Shown here in pieces: positions 1-12,500 of a stretch of DNA of 64,000 nt; within the stretch, counting starts at the first letter, position 1; every line of letters starts with the position of its first letter. This stretch comes from Seriola aureovittata (Eukaryota > Chordata > Actinopteri > Carangiformes > Carangidae). The stretch lies in contig NC_079382.1 in assembly GCF_021018895.1 (NCBI RefSeq), forward strand, positions 15,791,501 to 15,855,500. The letters are read 5' to 3'. The position numbers and the translations under genes are program-made. The notes beneath the pieces are model-generated. The model was not told the DNA's origin. It made no database searches and saw only the letters and a program-made list of their open reading frames with translations.

Positions 1-111
1 TTGACTTACTACTCTGCAAGGTTTCCTCCTGCACATATTAGCCTACTGGTGTCTCATCTTTATTGGTGCACTCACAAATAAATGTCTCAAGTATGTAAGT
101 GCACGTACATA

Positions 112-152
112 TGTGTGTGTGTGTGTGTGTGTGTGTCTGTGTGTGTGTGTGT
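112..152. repeat. (TG)n microsatellite
   Basis: Near-uninterrupted TG dinucleotides with one TC interruption near the middle. Reading frames crossing it, rich in Cys/Val on one strand and His/Thr on the other, are artefacts of the repeat. It is likely length-polymorphic. Confidence 0.95.
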
Positions 153-2420
153 ATTCACTTCACGTGCACTCTGCAACATGACAGACACGACAGCTAAACC
201 GCAAGGCAATAATTTACTGATGCACCTCAGCCGCGCTCCCTGCGCCTGTCTGCAGCTCCTGATGGATGCTGACGGCTCCAGAGATGGACTGCTGCTGATA
301 GGGAGTGACCAGAGAGGAGCCTGATTAAAAGTAGTGGAGCATGGCTGAGGGCGATAACCCCGATCCAGCGGTGATGAATCCACTCTGGACAGGCTGCTGT
401 CTCTTTAGGATCTTGCCTCAGCCAGGCACTGTGTGTCCAAATAAACGTTGAAACAATCCTGCTTTTATCAGCAGGATTACGCTTGTTTTCCTTTCCAGGG
501 CTTTCCTTGTGTGGGCTCAAATAGAGCATCCTCCCCCTCTATCGGGCTCTATAAACTGAAGGTGTGATTCACCCGCCCTGACTTCACTGTGTTTATACAA
601 TTCTGGGTCTATCTTCTTGAATTAATGAGCCCGAAAGCACCATTAGACAACTATTTGCCTGACTAATCTGGAGCCAATATGAAATAGTGAGAAAAAGTTG
701 AAATAATCTGCCCTTTATTTGTGATAACATAAACAGTGGGGTTGTTTTAAAGGATGATAACATTAAATATTGGGCCTGGGGAGGGGGACAGAAAGAGGTA
801 GTTTACATTCTCACTGGAGTAGTCTTGATAACAGGCCAGAGGGAATATGAACCGCTTTAAATATGTGCATTAGTGTAATTTATTGGGCTTCCCTCTCGGC
901 CCTGCTGTTCCTCCACCTCCTTTTTCCCAAACAAAAGACAGGCCAAGGCTCCAGAATGGATGGGAGTGAAAAATCATTCACAGTGGATAATCACATAAAA
1001 CAACGCCATATTTGCTGCCTAATAAGCACAAATTCCAATTCCATCTGCCTCCTCCCTCTGATCAGGATTAGGCGACTCCTCCGAGCAGATCTGGGTGATT
1101 TACATCCGGCGATTTGGAAATGCTTTGGTTTTTGGAGTAGGTACGAGGAGAGTCAGGGAGGGCGGGGTAAAGCCAGAGATTTCATAATTCTTTGTGTATG
1201 TCTGGAAGTCATCCACGCGTTCTGATTTTTAACCAATTAATGAGGTTCTGGCCGCGAGTTCCAGCACTGCAAGGTCAAGTAAATCATGCTTTAGGGCTCC
1301 AGTCCTCCCTGCTCTGCTCTCTCACTCTCCTCAGCTCCACATCCTGTGATAACGGAAAGACAAGAGGCCTGAGAAATACCACCTCATCGACACTTATGTC
1401 CATCCAGTAGAACATATTTTAGAGTACGAGCGCCAACCGGCTGTAAAGCCTGCTTTTAGTAGAGACTAGAAGCTGATGAATGGGAGTGGGGCAAGAGCAG
1501 TGGGACTAGAGGTCACTTTCTTCATTTCACATTTCACAGCAGATTGTTGATGTTATGCACATTTCCCTCTCCAGAGGTGACTTTTTTTTCTATCTGGGCC
1601 TGTGTTTTATTGGAGCATTATAAAGAGTTTATATGTGATTTAGCTGCACCATTTCCCTTTGAAGGAATATGTGGTGGAGAACATTCACATGAGGGAAAAG
1701 TTGACATCATTAGACATAATACCCTGAAACCTAATAGAGTAACACCTAAGTAACGAGCACTACAAATCAATCAACTCGTTTAATGCAGAAAAATAATTTG
1801 TCTTTTCATTTAATAGCTGTTAAAATGCTATAATTTTTACACATGTGTTTAGTGTTTCATATTTAAGAGGAAAAAGGGTGACAACATTGTCAAACAAGCA
1901 TGAAACTGGAGCACAGTTCACCACTCATGGAACATTGTGGGGAAACACTGCCAAGTCCTGCTTGGCTGTGTTTTTTTGTCCTGCTGTAACCAATAAGGCA
2001 ACATTTATCACCTGAATTAATTCCCACCACTTTCGAAAAAAGTTTGTAGAAAAATGTTTTTCATTTTTGACTGTTTTTCAAGAAGAGCCCTCAACAGGGG
2101 ATCTGACCAGAAGTTTCCAAGTGTTTTTTTTATTTTTTTTCACCTTTATTCAAATTCTTTTTCATTTTACCAACAGAAAATATTTGATCTTGTTGCTGCA
2201 TGTTGGCTGGTTTCTGATGAGCTGATTAAAACAAGAAGTTCGCAAGAATTATTACTGACATTAATCAAACCTACTTTTCTTTTTCTATATCCACAAGGAA
2301 AAGTGTGTGCAATCCTTGCGGCCTGGTCAATAAATGCTTCTTACCGACGTAATCTGATCCTCATGAATCCAACCATAAAGCAAAATAAGCATAAATTTAG
2401 TCCACACTACTGTGCATCAG
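153..2420. other. Unique non-coding DNA, enhancer-like in parts
   Basis: No gene is recognised. The frames of 60-123 codons here have no recognisable protein family, no codon bias and no paired splice signals. About 200-450 and 880-1400 are richer in GC and repeat-free compared with the AT-rich DNA around them, and 600-780 holds several TAAT cores of the kind bound by homeodomain proteins. This resembles conserved non-coding sequence near developmental genes, but conservation cannot be seen from one sequence. Confidence 0.5.
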
Positions 2421-2424
2421 TATA

Positions 2425-2600
2425 GAAGAAACTGGATGGTTGCCAGTTCAAAGCTCTGGACTGGATCAAGAGAATCCTGCAGGGAAAGCTAATGACTAAT
2501 GCTTTGTCCTGCCCGCAGTGCTATCTTCAATGTGCCCTTGAGCAAGGTACTTAACCTCCAACAGTCCGGCAGTGTCGGTCAGCTGGCAACACACAGAGAG
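2425..2600 (+). repeat. Degraded tRNA-derived SINE (probable)
   Basis: The segment has a tRNA B-box-like stretch (GGTTGCCAGTTCAAAGC, about 2438-2454) followed about 90 bases later by TGCCCTTGAGCAAGGTAC and TTAACCTCCAAC. That order and wording are those I know from common teleost tRNA-derived SINEs. The A box is not convincing and no poly-A tail or target duplication is clear, so the copy is old and its ends are approximate. Confidence 0.5.
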
Positions 2601-4112
2601 AAGGCTGATCGTGCATGTCCAATAGATCTTCTCAATGGAGTTTCAAAATCTTCACCCTGAAAATAAATAAAAGGTAATGCAGTCTTCTGTTAAAAAGATC
2701 ATTATTTTTAATTCTATTTCTTTCTTTCTTTCATTCTCAACATTATGTTCACAAATAAGAAAACTTCACTTGAAATAAATTTCAATTTCCTTTCCAGGCA
2801 AATTAAATAATCTCATTGTATGCTACTTTAATATTTTTTCAGTATAAAAAGTAAAGTGCAGCTTTAACATACACCTGTAAGGTTTGCCAAGCAGTTTAGT
2901 TTTGCGTCCTTGTAAAGTTTGGGGCACTCGCAAGAGACAGATTAAAAAAACAAAAACAAAGTGGCAGAGCCCAAAAGGTTCCTAGTATGGGACAAGCCCC
3001 AAATATCCATTTCCCATAATGCAACTCGGCACAGTCTTTCTTTAAACTCTCTCTGCCTCATGCTTTCAGGTGAAATTTTAAGTTTCGATAAGACTGACGC
3101 AGCAGCAGAGTTATCTTTTGATGCTTAAGAAACCTCCCTCCAGAGTCACAGAAGAGATTATAAAACTGTTATGAGTAGTGCTTTTCATGATGAGTGAGCT
3201 GAATGACATGAGCAGTATCAATGCCGTTTTTGAAATGAATCCATGTATCCCTGATATGATTTAAGGCGGCGCAGGAGGACTCCCTTCTTGACCATTTCAC
3301 AACCTAAGTTTATCCTCACATTCCTTCCTCTGGCTAATACTTTACCTTGTTTATAAGATTATCTGCCCAGTCACAGTTAACTTAATGTATGAATTAGACC
3401 AGGGCGACAACTCAGAATAAATCTGGCCTGTCTGCGATTATCGCCATTACATACTTCAGGGGCTGTTAAAACAAACGGGGCGGTGATGTCAGACGTCCAT
3501 GTCGGACCAGCTGAGGAGAAGCAGTCTCCACACTCTTGGCTGATGGCTCCAGACAAGCACCTTGATGGCTGTAATTACTGTCATGTTCCAAAAGAGATGA
3601 GAGATACCAGAGGCCCAAATAAAACCTAAAACGTTTTTGATATGATGGATTTCTCCAGCTTTGTTTAAAAATTCCTTCAGCTGTCTGTCTGGAGTCTCGA
3701 GGAGATGATGACTTGAGCACTACAGTTGGTCCATTCACCCCTCCAGCGAACAAAAGCTTTATAGTGTTTAAAACAATAAGGATGGCAAGATTCAAAGTTT
3801 GCACGCAGCTGCCATTGCTGCCTGTTTGCTCCACGAGTAAGTATGCAGGCTGGTTTCAGTAAATGTCTGCTGTGTGTTTACATTCTACCTAATGCACTCA
3901 GATGACACTGAATCTAAACATGTTCACACAGAGTCTCTGCACTGCTCAGCTTTACTGGCACATTCCAAGTAGGTCCATCTTTATGAGTCCAGCTGTCTTA
4001 AGGCTGAAGTTTCTCACTAGCATTTAAACTTAAGCAGTCGCTCACTGAGTCAACAAAGATTTGAATTATGTTCAGTTTTAAAAGAAAGTATTTTTATTGT
4101 TTCAGTGTATTG
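2601..4112. other. Non-coding DNA, nothing specific seen
   Basis: AT-rich sequence without a recognisable gene or repeat family. A minus-strand frame of about 120 codons (3466-3834) matches no family I recognise and has no support as an exon. Confidence 0.6.
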
Positions 4113-4460
4113 CAGTGGTGGAGAAGGAATTCAACTCATTTACTTAAGTAAAAGCTGCAATAAAAAAAACATGAAAAAGTATTTTACAATTAAAAGTTCT
4201 GCATTGAAAATGCTCAGTAAGACTAGAGATGTATTGTTAGCAAATTTACTGAAGTATCAAAGGTAAAAGTACTATAGAAGAAAAATGGCTGGCAAAAAAA
4301 AAGGCTGTGATTTACTGCTATAACATTACGAATTCACCATTGAGTGTTATACTGCTATATTAATGATGACTAATGCTAATGTAAGTAAAATTTTGTGTTT
4401 TAGTTGTTTGAAGTGGAGCTATTTTCAATATTACTGCTTTTATGAGCACTGTTTAGCAAG
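4113..4460 (+). mobile_element. Non-autonomous DNA transposon (MITE) copy
   Basis: It opens with CAGTGGTGG and continues with the ACTTAAGTAAAAG and AAAAGTTCTGCATTGAAAA segments of a very abundant teleost repeat. Near 4400-4430 it has the GTTTGAAGTGGAGCTA segment of the same family. The CAG-type terminus suggests the hAT superfamily, which is an inference. It is non-coding. The right terminus is not visible, so the end is approximate. Related copies lie near 9.75, 18.86 and 40.96 kb. Confidence 0.65.
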
Positions 4461-7400
4461 TTACCCATCACATAAAACTCATTAGGTGTGTTTTCATCCG
4501 CCACTTTTTTGTGCATTTTCAATTGCATTTAAAAAACACAGAATATGCAACACTCTGACATGGAAAACTTGGTGTATTGATAAAAACGAAATGCTACAAA
4601 TCGTAGTGGAAACAGAGCAAATAAATCTTCACGTACATGGAGCATGTGACTTTAACGTCCACTGGTTCTTCTGCTCCACTGAAGAGATGAAGAAATTGCG
4701 GCAAACGAGACCAGAACTTCCCTCAAATGAATATATCCAACAAACAGAGATGCCATATTTCCATCACAGTTTCTATGTGGTTCACCACTGTTTGAGGTCT
4801 GACTGGTGCTCAGCTCCTAGTATTCACATTGCGGTTGCGGATGGAAAAACACATTAAATTTGTGCCTCATTTGAATGGGAACCCGACTGTTGAAGAAGTA
4901 TTCATGTTACTTTACTAATCAGTCAACGGCAAATGTAATTAAAAATGACATTTCTCTGTACAGCTTTGTCACATGTGCCTTTAAGCTTCACATCTACACT
5001 CACAAGTCACATATTAACAGCTAGCTTAATATTGGCGCTGGCGACTCCTGAATGTAGCCTTTCCATTGGCTTATGTTAACCAACCATTAGTCGACTCTGA
5101 CGTTACCAGGAGTCACATTTCTCCATTTTGCTGCAGGCTAATCATTCCTGCACCAAACTAGCTCTACATCTACACCTTGGACCAGTTTATCCCCCAAATG
5201 CAGCAAAACTAAACTGATCAAACTGAAATAGTGAACAAGCCAACATGTTAAAGTAACAGTAACTGTGACTAGTGACTGTGATTATTACTGAATTTTAAAT
5301 TGTGATTCCTTACACAACCTGTTACAGTAAAAAAGTCATCACACTAGTGTACCACATTACAAAGTCAAACATGACTGCCTGAGCATTTATAACAGTGATT
5401 GTAATTGCATGCACGACATGTATTGTTACACATAGTTTGGCGTAATTTACCCACAAAACCAGTTTCCACCAAAATATAAATCATTATTTTATTTTGCAAT
5501 ATAATTTTGGCTAAATGTTGACCAACATGGATGTCCATCTTGGATTAAACTAGCTAACCAAACAAAGCTGAATGAACTAAATAACAATTGTATGTGGTCG
5601 ACCTGATTTATCCCAAAAAATGCCTACGGACGTCAGGTGCTTGGTGGGAAAAGTACAGCTACCTCAAATTTGTACTCCAGTGCACTTAGTTACATTGCAC
5701 AAATAACTTGAATTGTTATTTTTCTGCACAACATATTATCCCTCTTATGATCCCTTACAGTTTCACACTTATTATACCTCACCGTTGTGCTCTGATAGAC
5801 TCCAGTTAAGTAAATGCGTCACAGCAGGAGCTGCCACATCCTTACAGTGAGCATGCCAAAAACTTAAAAATGAATGACTCCAGCAATCACTTGAGGTTTC
5901 ACAGGCAGTTTCTCCCTCTCTCTGTGCAGCAGGACTTAAGACACCAGGGAGATAAAAATCTAATTTTTGCAAATGGGATTAAGGCACATACAATAACAAA
6001 AAGAGGAATGAATGGGCTTACTGTATTAAACAAAAGATGTACCTGATAGTCCCTGTGTGGTTTCTGCTCGACATATTTCTATAAATGGTGGATAGCTTAG
6101 AGACGCCTTAAATGCAGGTCCATTTAGCTCTGACGGAGGATTAGTCATTTGTGGGCCAAGCTACTGTTTATGATTGTCAGCATATAAGTCTCTATTTTGA
6201 GACTGGAGTGCCCACAATGGTTAAAATATTTTGAGGGAATACAGTTTTTACTGGCATGAAACATATAGCCGTGTGCATGTATCGATAGCTGACCGCTCGC
6301 TTTAATTTGTGCATCAAATATCTATCTCAATCAACTTTATTTTTACACTGACAAGCTCATATATTGTGTGGCTGACTGTAGTCCTGAACTGAAAGAGCAA
6401 AAATATCTCTCACAGCCTTGACATTCCTCCAAGCTTCATAAATCTGACAGGACCAAAGGAATAGAAAGAAATGCTGAAATATGTTGTGTTTTCTTATGTT
6501 CTTTTTTCCTGTCATTTTCTCTCAAAATAAAAATATCAGTTGCATTAATTTCAAATCTGAACAGAAACAGAAGAAGCTATACTTTTGAGTGTGCCTGTAA
6601 TACCCTCCCTGACCTTGCTGTTAAACCGTGTGTGTCTGCGTTATATTGAGTTGAGAGGGTAATACTCTGTGTGCCTCCTCTACTTAAGATGAAGGGCAAA
6701 GGGTGAAATGAGTTGCCAGTTCTCACCACAGTTTCCTCTCTTAAATAGCTCTGATGCTGCAACAACACAAATGTGCCAAAAGACAAAATGATACTAAAGG
6801 ATAAAAGACACTTTCAAATTGTCCAGACCTCTCTCAGTTTGAGCCCAAATGTCACAAACCCGAATCACAATAACATTTCAGGGTTGTGTCATGTGTATGT
6901 GTTATATTGTAAGTGACAAGCATAATCTCAGTCAGATACGTAGACAGGCGGAGAGAGAGAGAGACAGACAATGAGCAGAACTCATCATGAATTAGAGAGA
7001 AGAGAAAGAAGAGACCGATTGGCCCTTTTTAAACCACAGGTATGATTTACAGAGTAGGGTTGGTCGCCTGCGTAAAATTAATAATAGGAAATGCAAGGGT
7101 AGTCCAGTGACTTGTCCAAGATATACTTTCCCTGGCTCTCCAGACCCCTGGAAAACCTGGGTGGCCTGCAACCGGGCTTCCTCTGGTTTCTGATGTTAAT
7201 GTCATTGCTTTTGCTGGTATGACAGGAGCTTCACCACAAACGTGGTTTGGGTCAGACAAAAGGGACAAGCTGTGATAGCAGGATACAGCTCCATATTACA
7301 GAAAAAAAAAAGAGAAAAAGAAGAAATTCACTCTGCATTTATCGCTGTATTTTTGTCCCACGGTAGAGATTGTTGCCACAGAGAAGGAAGGAATGAAGAG

Positions 7401-9269
7401 GAGGATGAAATTTTTCAAATCCGATTGTTTTTAAGTACTTCACTTTTCCAGAAAGTAGAAACCACACAGTGCATTATGGTTAGTGGATGTTTTGAATTAC
7501 TTCAACTACTTAATGGTTCCTCCTTACCCAGCCCACAGAATTGTTTCATAGTGGTTTTAAAACTTTGCTTAAGTCATTGAGTTGGATATTGAGTAATCTG
7601 CTTTCTAAACCTACCCTTCACATTAAAGTACGAAGGCTGTTCACTTCATTTTAAGGCTACAGCATTTTTAATGTGACATAACTTTAAAGGCAAAAAACAT
7701 ATTACTGTTATAAGGTCAAAATCCCACAAATAACTTTTTTTGAGGAAAAGAGAAAAGACAGCCTTGTTTTTAGCTTTGTAAAAATTTAGTTTTTCATGTT
7801 TTGAACCATTAAGTCACAGAAGAGGTCACAGAATTTTCTCAACCCAAAAAGGAGTATTTCATTTTCACTGAAATAGACACGTGAAACTCATAGTGTACAT
7901 ATATTTTACAAGGGTCATAAATAAGTTTAAATTAAGCTCTGAATGTTTTGCTCTGGTTACAAAAAGCACAGTGAGTACTTAAAACCCTGGCTGTCAAAGT
8001 AAGTGAGAACAGCCCTGCTGGTGTTGGTCTGTGTGTTAACCCTGCTCAAGTTGGCACCATTTAGAGAATCCCCTGTTTTCTGAAATAACAGAGGATCTAA
8101 GGCCCATTACTCTATATACAGAGTATTGTAAAGAAGTAAGTGGAGGCGGGTGGAACATTTTGTAAATCTTGTGTCACCAAAACCGCCGCAAGCAGGATGA
8201 ATGCGTTCACTTCGCCAACAGGATATCCCCTTAGACTTGCTCACTGCATCGGTAATGAGGATAACAGAGGGGGCATTATTTTTGCTCAACAGCTCGGGAA
8301 GGTGATAAAGGGCTCCCAGATCCTCTCACAGGGGGTGTAGCGGTACACACACATCCATTTACACTGACGCAACATTTCATCTCCCCAACTACAAGGGGGT
8401 TCTCTGCTTTTAACCCTTAAAACAAGGCCATGGCCAACCTGACTGAGGTCAGGAGGAAAAGATTTTCTAAACACACAGCTGCCAACACACATCCCATGTC
8501 CTTATAAAAATGTCTTCATAATAAAATCACTTGGCAAAAGACAGAGGTGTTGGTAGAGAGTTTTACAAAGTAATGAATATTAAATGTGTCTGCATTTTCC
8601 ATTTGCCCTGATGTTCTTGTAACTGTCTGGTCAGATATTTTCCTGTTTATAGAAAATAAAGTGCAGTGATTATGAATCATTATAACTATTTAGTCAGTGC
8701 AGTAAAACTTGATGACTTTCAATGACTTCCAATGCACCTTTAATGGTCGTATGGTGTTTAAGAAGAGTACATGGTCCCCCATGTGCTCATGTTGTTTATA
8801 TGCAGTCCAAGAATTATTTTCACAGCTTTATTAAACTATCAAGGCACAGTAAAACACTTGGGCTATAAACACAGTGGTATGTCGCGTTTGGTTCATACTA
8901 TGTGTCCCTGGACAAATAGACTTTAAATAAATAATATCAGTTCTGGCAGAGTTTAATTAAGAGTCAAGCTTAAACTAAATAAAACAAAACAGAGGGTAGC
9001 CCAGATGATTTAAAAAAGTTCCATGTACGTCCTACAGTCCTGCTGTAAGCTTTAAAGCCTGTTTTGTTTCCACATATTTAAGAGAAGGTGAACAAAAACA
9101 ATTACATGTGTATTTTAATTTTTAATTTTTTTTTTAATGCAAAATAAGCAGGTCAACAGAAAATATGTGCGTTAGCCCTTTAAAAATAAATCCAATATTT
9201 AAAAAATATATATTTGAAACAATCAGGCATACAATGGACAGCCACAGCCCCACTCGGAGTAATTAAAAT
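4461..9269. other. Non-coding DNA with minor repeat traces
   Basis: No gene is recognised. About 5640-5730 (GTACTCCAGTGCACTTAG and neighbours) may be another worn piece of the MITE at 4113. A short GA tract lies at about 6953-6964. The block 8130-8340 is less AT-rich, contains CpGs and is repeat-free, so it is a candidate conserved non-coding element. Reading frames here look random. Confidence 0.5.
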
Positions 9270-9400
9270 ACTGATTGGCTGAGGGGCGACAGGTGCAAAC
9301 AGGTGTGTGAGATGCTGCTTCATCAAACTTAGTGACCTGTAACGTCTGCGCTGAGGACGAGGGGAGACGCTGAGACGTTAACAGACTGTGTGGACCCACT
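9270..9400 (+). promoter_or_regulatory. Candidate CpG-rich promoter with inverted CCAAT box
   Basis: About eleven CpG dinucleotides fall within about 9254-9515, while the flanking kilobase has very few. GATTGGCTGAGGGGCG (about 9272-9287) contains an inverted CCAAT box next to a GC-rich run. No TATA box is seen at the expected spacing, as is usual for CpG-type vertebrate promoters. It immediately precedes a possible first exon on the plus strand. Promoter activity is an inference; only composition and motif are seen. Confidence 0.35.
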
Positions 9401-9517
9401 GTTTCCATGTGGTTAGCAGCAGAGCTAATGCTAAACCACGAGCCTTTTCAGCTGACTTCTCTCCTCCAGCCGTTTACATCCTCAAGGGACCAAGAGAAAA
9501 TGAACTGCCGCCGAGAG
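9401..9517 (+). other. Candidate 5' exon with short coding start and splice donor
   Basis: An ATG at 9500 with adenine at -3 (favourable Kozak context) opens a six-codon frame, Met-Asn-Cys-Arg-Arg-Glu. It ends exactly at GAG|GTGAGTAC, a close match to the vertebrate donor consensus, with the intron starting at 9518 in phase 0. The sequence upstream is CpG-rich and promoter-like. I recognise no protein from six residues and found no acceptor-flanked second exon downstream, so this could equally be a non-coding transcript's first exon or a chance donor. Other ATGs upstream (for example near 9406) would be upstream start codons if the region is transcribed. Confidence 0.3.
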
Positions 9518-12500
9518 GTGAGTACAAGCCACTGTCATGAAATGTCGCTATTTTGTGTTTAGTGCAAATGTCACTCTGCAGTAAAATACTGTCTGTGACT
9601 GATATATTATAACACATGACGTTATTATACTGCGACTGTGTGAGTAGCATTTTAGCTAGTTTTGACTGCTGTGTACTGTTGGCTAGTTGTTACTAGCATG
9701 GTTACTAATCAAGCTATGTTGTGTAGTTCATATGTCTCTCTGAAATGTAGTGGAGAAGAAATATAAAGTAACACGTAGCTCAAAACTGTACTTAAGTACA
9801 GCTACTTGTTACTGTACACCACTGCCTGCAACAGTTATTTATAAATACTGTTTTGTTTTTTAGTTATAGCGAGGATCCACAGTAGTAAGTGTAGGGTATT
9901 GCCCTTTTTGTTGTGTGGAGTGGAGTTTAATGTGTGCTTACCATGGGTTTAAGGGATACCTCAGCATTGTAGACATTTGGATGTAGTGATAGTTGAAAGT
10001 ATTATATTTGCAAAGGGGAAAGTACAGTGCAAACACCTCTGCACACCATGAGTATTAGTAAGACCTTGGTGGTTTACTGTTATAATGTTGTATTTATTTT
10101 CTCCCCTTGATGTGTTACCACTTCTTAGTTTTTGTTTTTTAATAAGGGATCAACCTGCCAGGAGCAATGTTTCAAATTCACTTCGGCATATAATTGTGGT
10201 TTTAATAAACGGCTTCATTTTTTGAATAATTGTAGGGTTTTACATTGTTGTTGTTGTCGTTGAGTAATTCAGGGCAGAGAGTGACGCCTACTAGCCGAAG
10301 TAGTGTGAGCGATTTTACATTTTTCCAACCAATCGTTTCTTACCAAGTCAATATTTAGAGTAGTAAAAACAAAAGCAATTTTGATATGTTATTGTTGGGT
10401 CGATTGTAAGAAAAACTGAAGATGCTGTTCATAAGGTCAACAACAGCAGGAACTGTGCCTCATTCTGTTGTGTCAGTAGGAGCAGTGAAAGTCTGAACAT
10501 TTTCAAAATGGCTCAGCACCAGTGACAACAAGACAAACTCTATTGTCTCTTTGTACTTGGTGATTAAAATGAATGATTCCTGTTATGACTAGTAGCCCAG
10601 TTTTACTTCTCCTCTATCCACTAACAAGTGCGAATACTTTCACAGTGAGGGGCAGTTCTTAGTCTCGATCGGTGTTGGATACATACAGATTTGCAGAACC
10701 CAGACCTGCCCATGTTTTTATTATTTTTGGTTAATTTTGGCTCAAGATTATATCATATCATATAGTCAAATGAGTCACTTACAATAGGCTTCTGGTGGTG
10801 TAGATTTCATTTGTTAGCAATCTGCTAGTGTAACCAAGAGGTCAATCTTTTTTTTCTTTTCTTTTTCTTTTTTTTTTTGATTTATTTTTTTAAATCAACA
10901 AACAAAATGTTCAAAATGGAACTGGATTCAGGATTCAGAAGTTAGTTTGTTTTTGTTGCCTCCAAGGAACTAAGTAAGCCTTCAGGTCAAGGTTTACAAG
11001 TGTTTTAAGCATTAGGCTAAAGGCGTTAGATTAATTTCAAATTACCTCATTACCTGAATGAGTATTCCACATATGTCCATCTTTAAATTCATATTTTGGT
11101 TGCCCAGAGCAAACAACTGTGTAACTGTACAGTTCATCACACTGAATGTCTTCAGTGAACACTTAGACCAGTGCACTTTATACATTTTCAAATGACTTAA
11201 CTGTAGAAACTTCAGCACTGATTTACTAAAAGTTCAATAATGAGGCCTCTTCATCATTGCCATTACTCACATGACTTGTTGAAGGGAGCTGCTCTCAGTC
11301 ATAGTGAATGTGGTAGAACATAACGCTTCCTTTATAGCTCTGAAATCATTTCACAGGCTCTGGTAGTGCTGGCATTATTTTAAAAAGCTTGGGTCTGAGG
11401 TAGCCCATTAAAAACACTCATAAACATTAATTTTGCCAGTGGGATGTGAGATTGTGTTACGCTCTTGGCAGAAATGTGTATGAAATATGTGGTTTTGCAT
11501 TGGCTAAAATAGTTCCCAGCCCTCGCTTCCTTTGAAAAGTGTATAATCTAGACTGTGACTGTTTGTCAACTTGGTCTGAAGAAATTGGACGCAACCCAGT
11601 CACCATGTGCCTTGTCATGATGGTGATGGCGGTTGTGTCAACATAAAACCCTGCAAATCGGAGGGAGGTTACCCAGCCAGTGAAATGTGCTGAATGATTA
11701 GTGTAGCACTTTTCATATATACTAAAGCCAAAAGATAAATAAAACTCCTGTGATGAGGGGTGGAAAGTTACTGAGACTTCTCCAGTACAATGACCTGTTT
11801 GAATATGGTTTTCAACCATTATTGTTTTTAGGTTACAGTTTTTGAGGGCTTTTTTAAAATGGAAATTCACAATGAAAATATCCTTTTGTCCCTCACATTA
11901 ATCTCAGTTCTCAGTTACTTTTAAAAACTAACAGCTTTGCATATAAGTCATACATTTTTCTCTTAATCACAATAAACATTTTGACTTCAGTCATGTAAAA
12001 TTAAATAGCCAGGTTGAGCAAAACTAAACCAGCAACTGTAACTTAATCTAAACACATAAACGTAGTCTGGTCCCAGACCTATGAATCCTTGCCCACATCT
12101 CCGATTTGTTCAATGATTCAAATGGGTCTCGTTGTTGTGCTTATTGGCAGCAGTTTCAGCTGGGTGGAGAAACGGTCGACCTATCAGTGCTTTTCAAGTA
12201 GGATTAATAATGTACATCCTATATACTGTAGCTAGCTAGCTACCTAGCTATATCCAAATAAAAAACTGGCAGCAAAAAGTAGCAAGTGTTGATGAGATTG
12301 ATTGGCTGAACAAAATCACCTCTGCACACATGAAGAAATTAGCTCACATGAATGTGATGTCACCCTGAATGAAATGAAAAGGCAACTGAGTCTGATGAAA
12401 GGTGCTTGGTGTTGCAATTTAAAATGATTTAATTTTTACTCCATTACTTCTGGAATATTAGCATAATTACACCAATGCATAAACCAGGCCATTAGGAGGT

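Noticed and set aside
11457..11870. 137-codon minus-strand frame
   Set aside because: No recognisable motif and no supporting splice or promoter signals.
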